This document shows, one piece after another, positions 62,519 to 62,577 of a stretch of 62,577 bases of DNA. The notes below the pieces were generated by a model. That model was given only the letters and a program-made list of their open reading frames with translations, did not search any database and was not told the DNA's origin. The stretch spans positions 103,728-166,304 of the forward strand of contig JAPLEH010000041.1 in the NCBI GenBank assembly GCA_026391455.1. The letters are read 5' to 3'. The stretch comes from Bacteroidota bacterium. GTDB taxonomy: Bacteria > Bacteroidota > Bacteroidia > Chitinophagales > Chitinophagaceae. The position numbers and the translations under genes are program-made. Position 1 is the first letter of the stretch. Each line of letters starts with the position of its first letter.

Positions 62519-62577
62519 TATTTTTGCACCAGGATTATAGGGGCTTTGTTATCACAGGAAAAGCCTCTTTATCAGGA
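62519..62577 (+). promoter_or_regulatory. Promoter-like element and hairpin at the window edge
   Basis: TATTTTTG (62519-62526) matches TAnnTTTG; a TTTG lies only 16 bases upstream. GGGGCTTT (62540-62547) can pair with AAAGCCTC (62560-62567) just downstream. The gene it serves lies outside the window. Confidence 0.4.

Overview
The window looks like chromosome of a Bacteroidota member, most likely family Chitinophagaceae. The reasons are a SusC/SusD pair, gldD and gldE beside mutY and ssb, Bacteroidota-type promoters (TTTG, about 19 bp, TAnnTTTG), a CarB without its C-terminal regulatory domain, a 31-residue bS22-like basic protein in front of an RNase G/E gene, and many small lipoproteins of unknown function. 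The genus cannot be told from the sequence. I saw no rRNA, tRNA, CRISPR array or insertion sequence.

Layout. 0-10 kb: a DUF5777 barrel protein cut by the window edge, the peroxiredoxin bcp, an M23 peptidase with a lysine tail, a lipoprotein, carB, and a minus-strand run of membrane protein, histidine kinase and LuxR-type regulator. 10-25 kb: housekeeping genes (helical-repeat protein, DinB-like protein, ComEC, purH, EamA transporter, deacetylase-like protein, thioredoxin-TPR protein, lutB, DUF3109, a TPR-membrane protein, DUF2306). 25-32.7 kb: gldD, gldE, ssb and mutY on the minus strand; a HU-like protein, a TPR protein, the bS22-like gene and rng on the plus strand. 32.7-38.4 kb: a susC-susD operon and a YugP-type zinc peptidase. 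38.4-42.5 kb: an intergenic stretch with an orphan terminator, then radA, comF and a beta-helix lipoprotein.

42.6-56.5 kb is the accessory part and the most interesting one. It starts with an XRE/ImmA-like regulator whose protease motif is broken, followed by a small helix-turn-helix protein. A terminator separates these from a compact phage-like lysis cassette: a T7-type amidase, a two-helix holin-like protein and a membrane-anchored coiled-coil protein. Next come a 1355-residue leaderless protein of unknown fold, a minimal nucleotidyltransferase, and a 935-residue leaderless protein ending in a deaminase-like toxin tip. The tip gene is followed after one base by a SUKH immunity gene, then by an array of small probable immunity genes, one of them recently duplicated. 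There are no capsid, tail or sheath genes. My working idea is a polymorphic toxin locus whose leaderless giants leave the cell through a co-opted holin-endolysin cassette, similar in logic to type 10 secretion. This is inference.

56.5-62.6 kb returns to the core genome: endonuclease V, two small membrane proteins, glutathione peroxidase, holB and ricT (PSP1), and a promoter-like sequence at the right edge.
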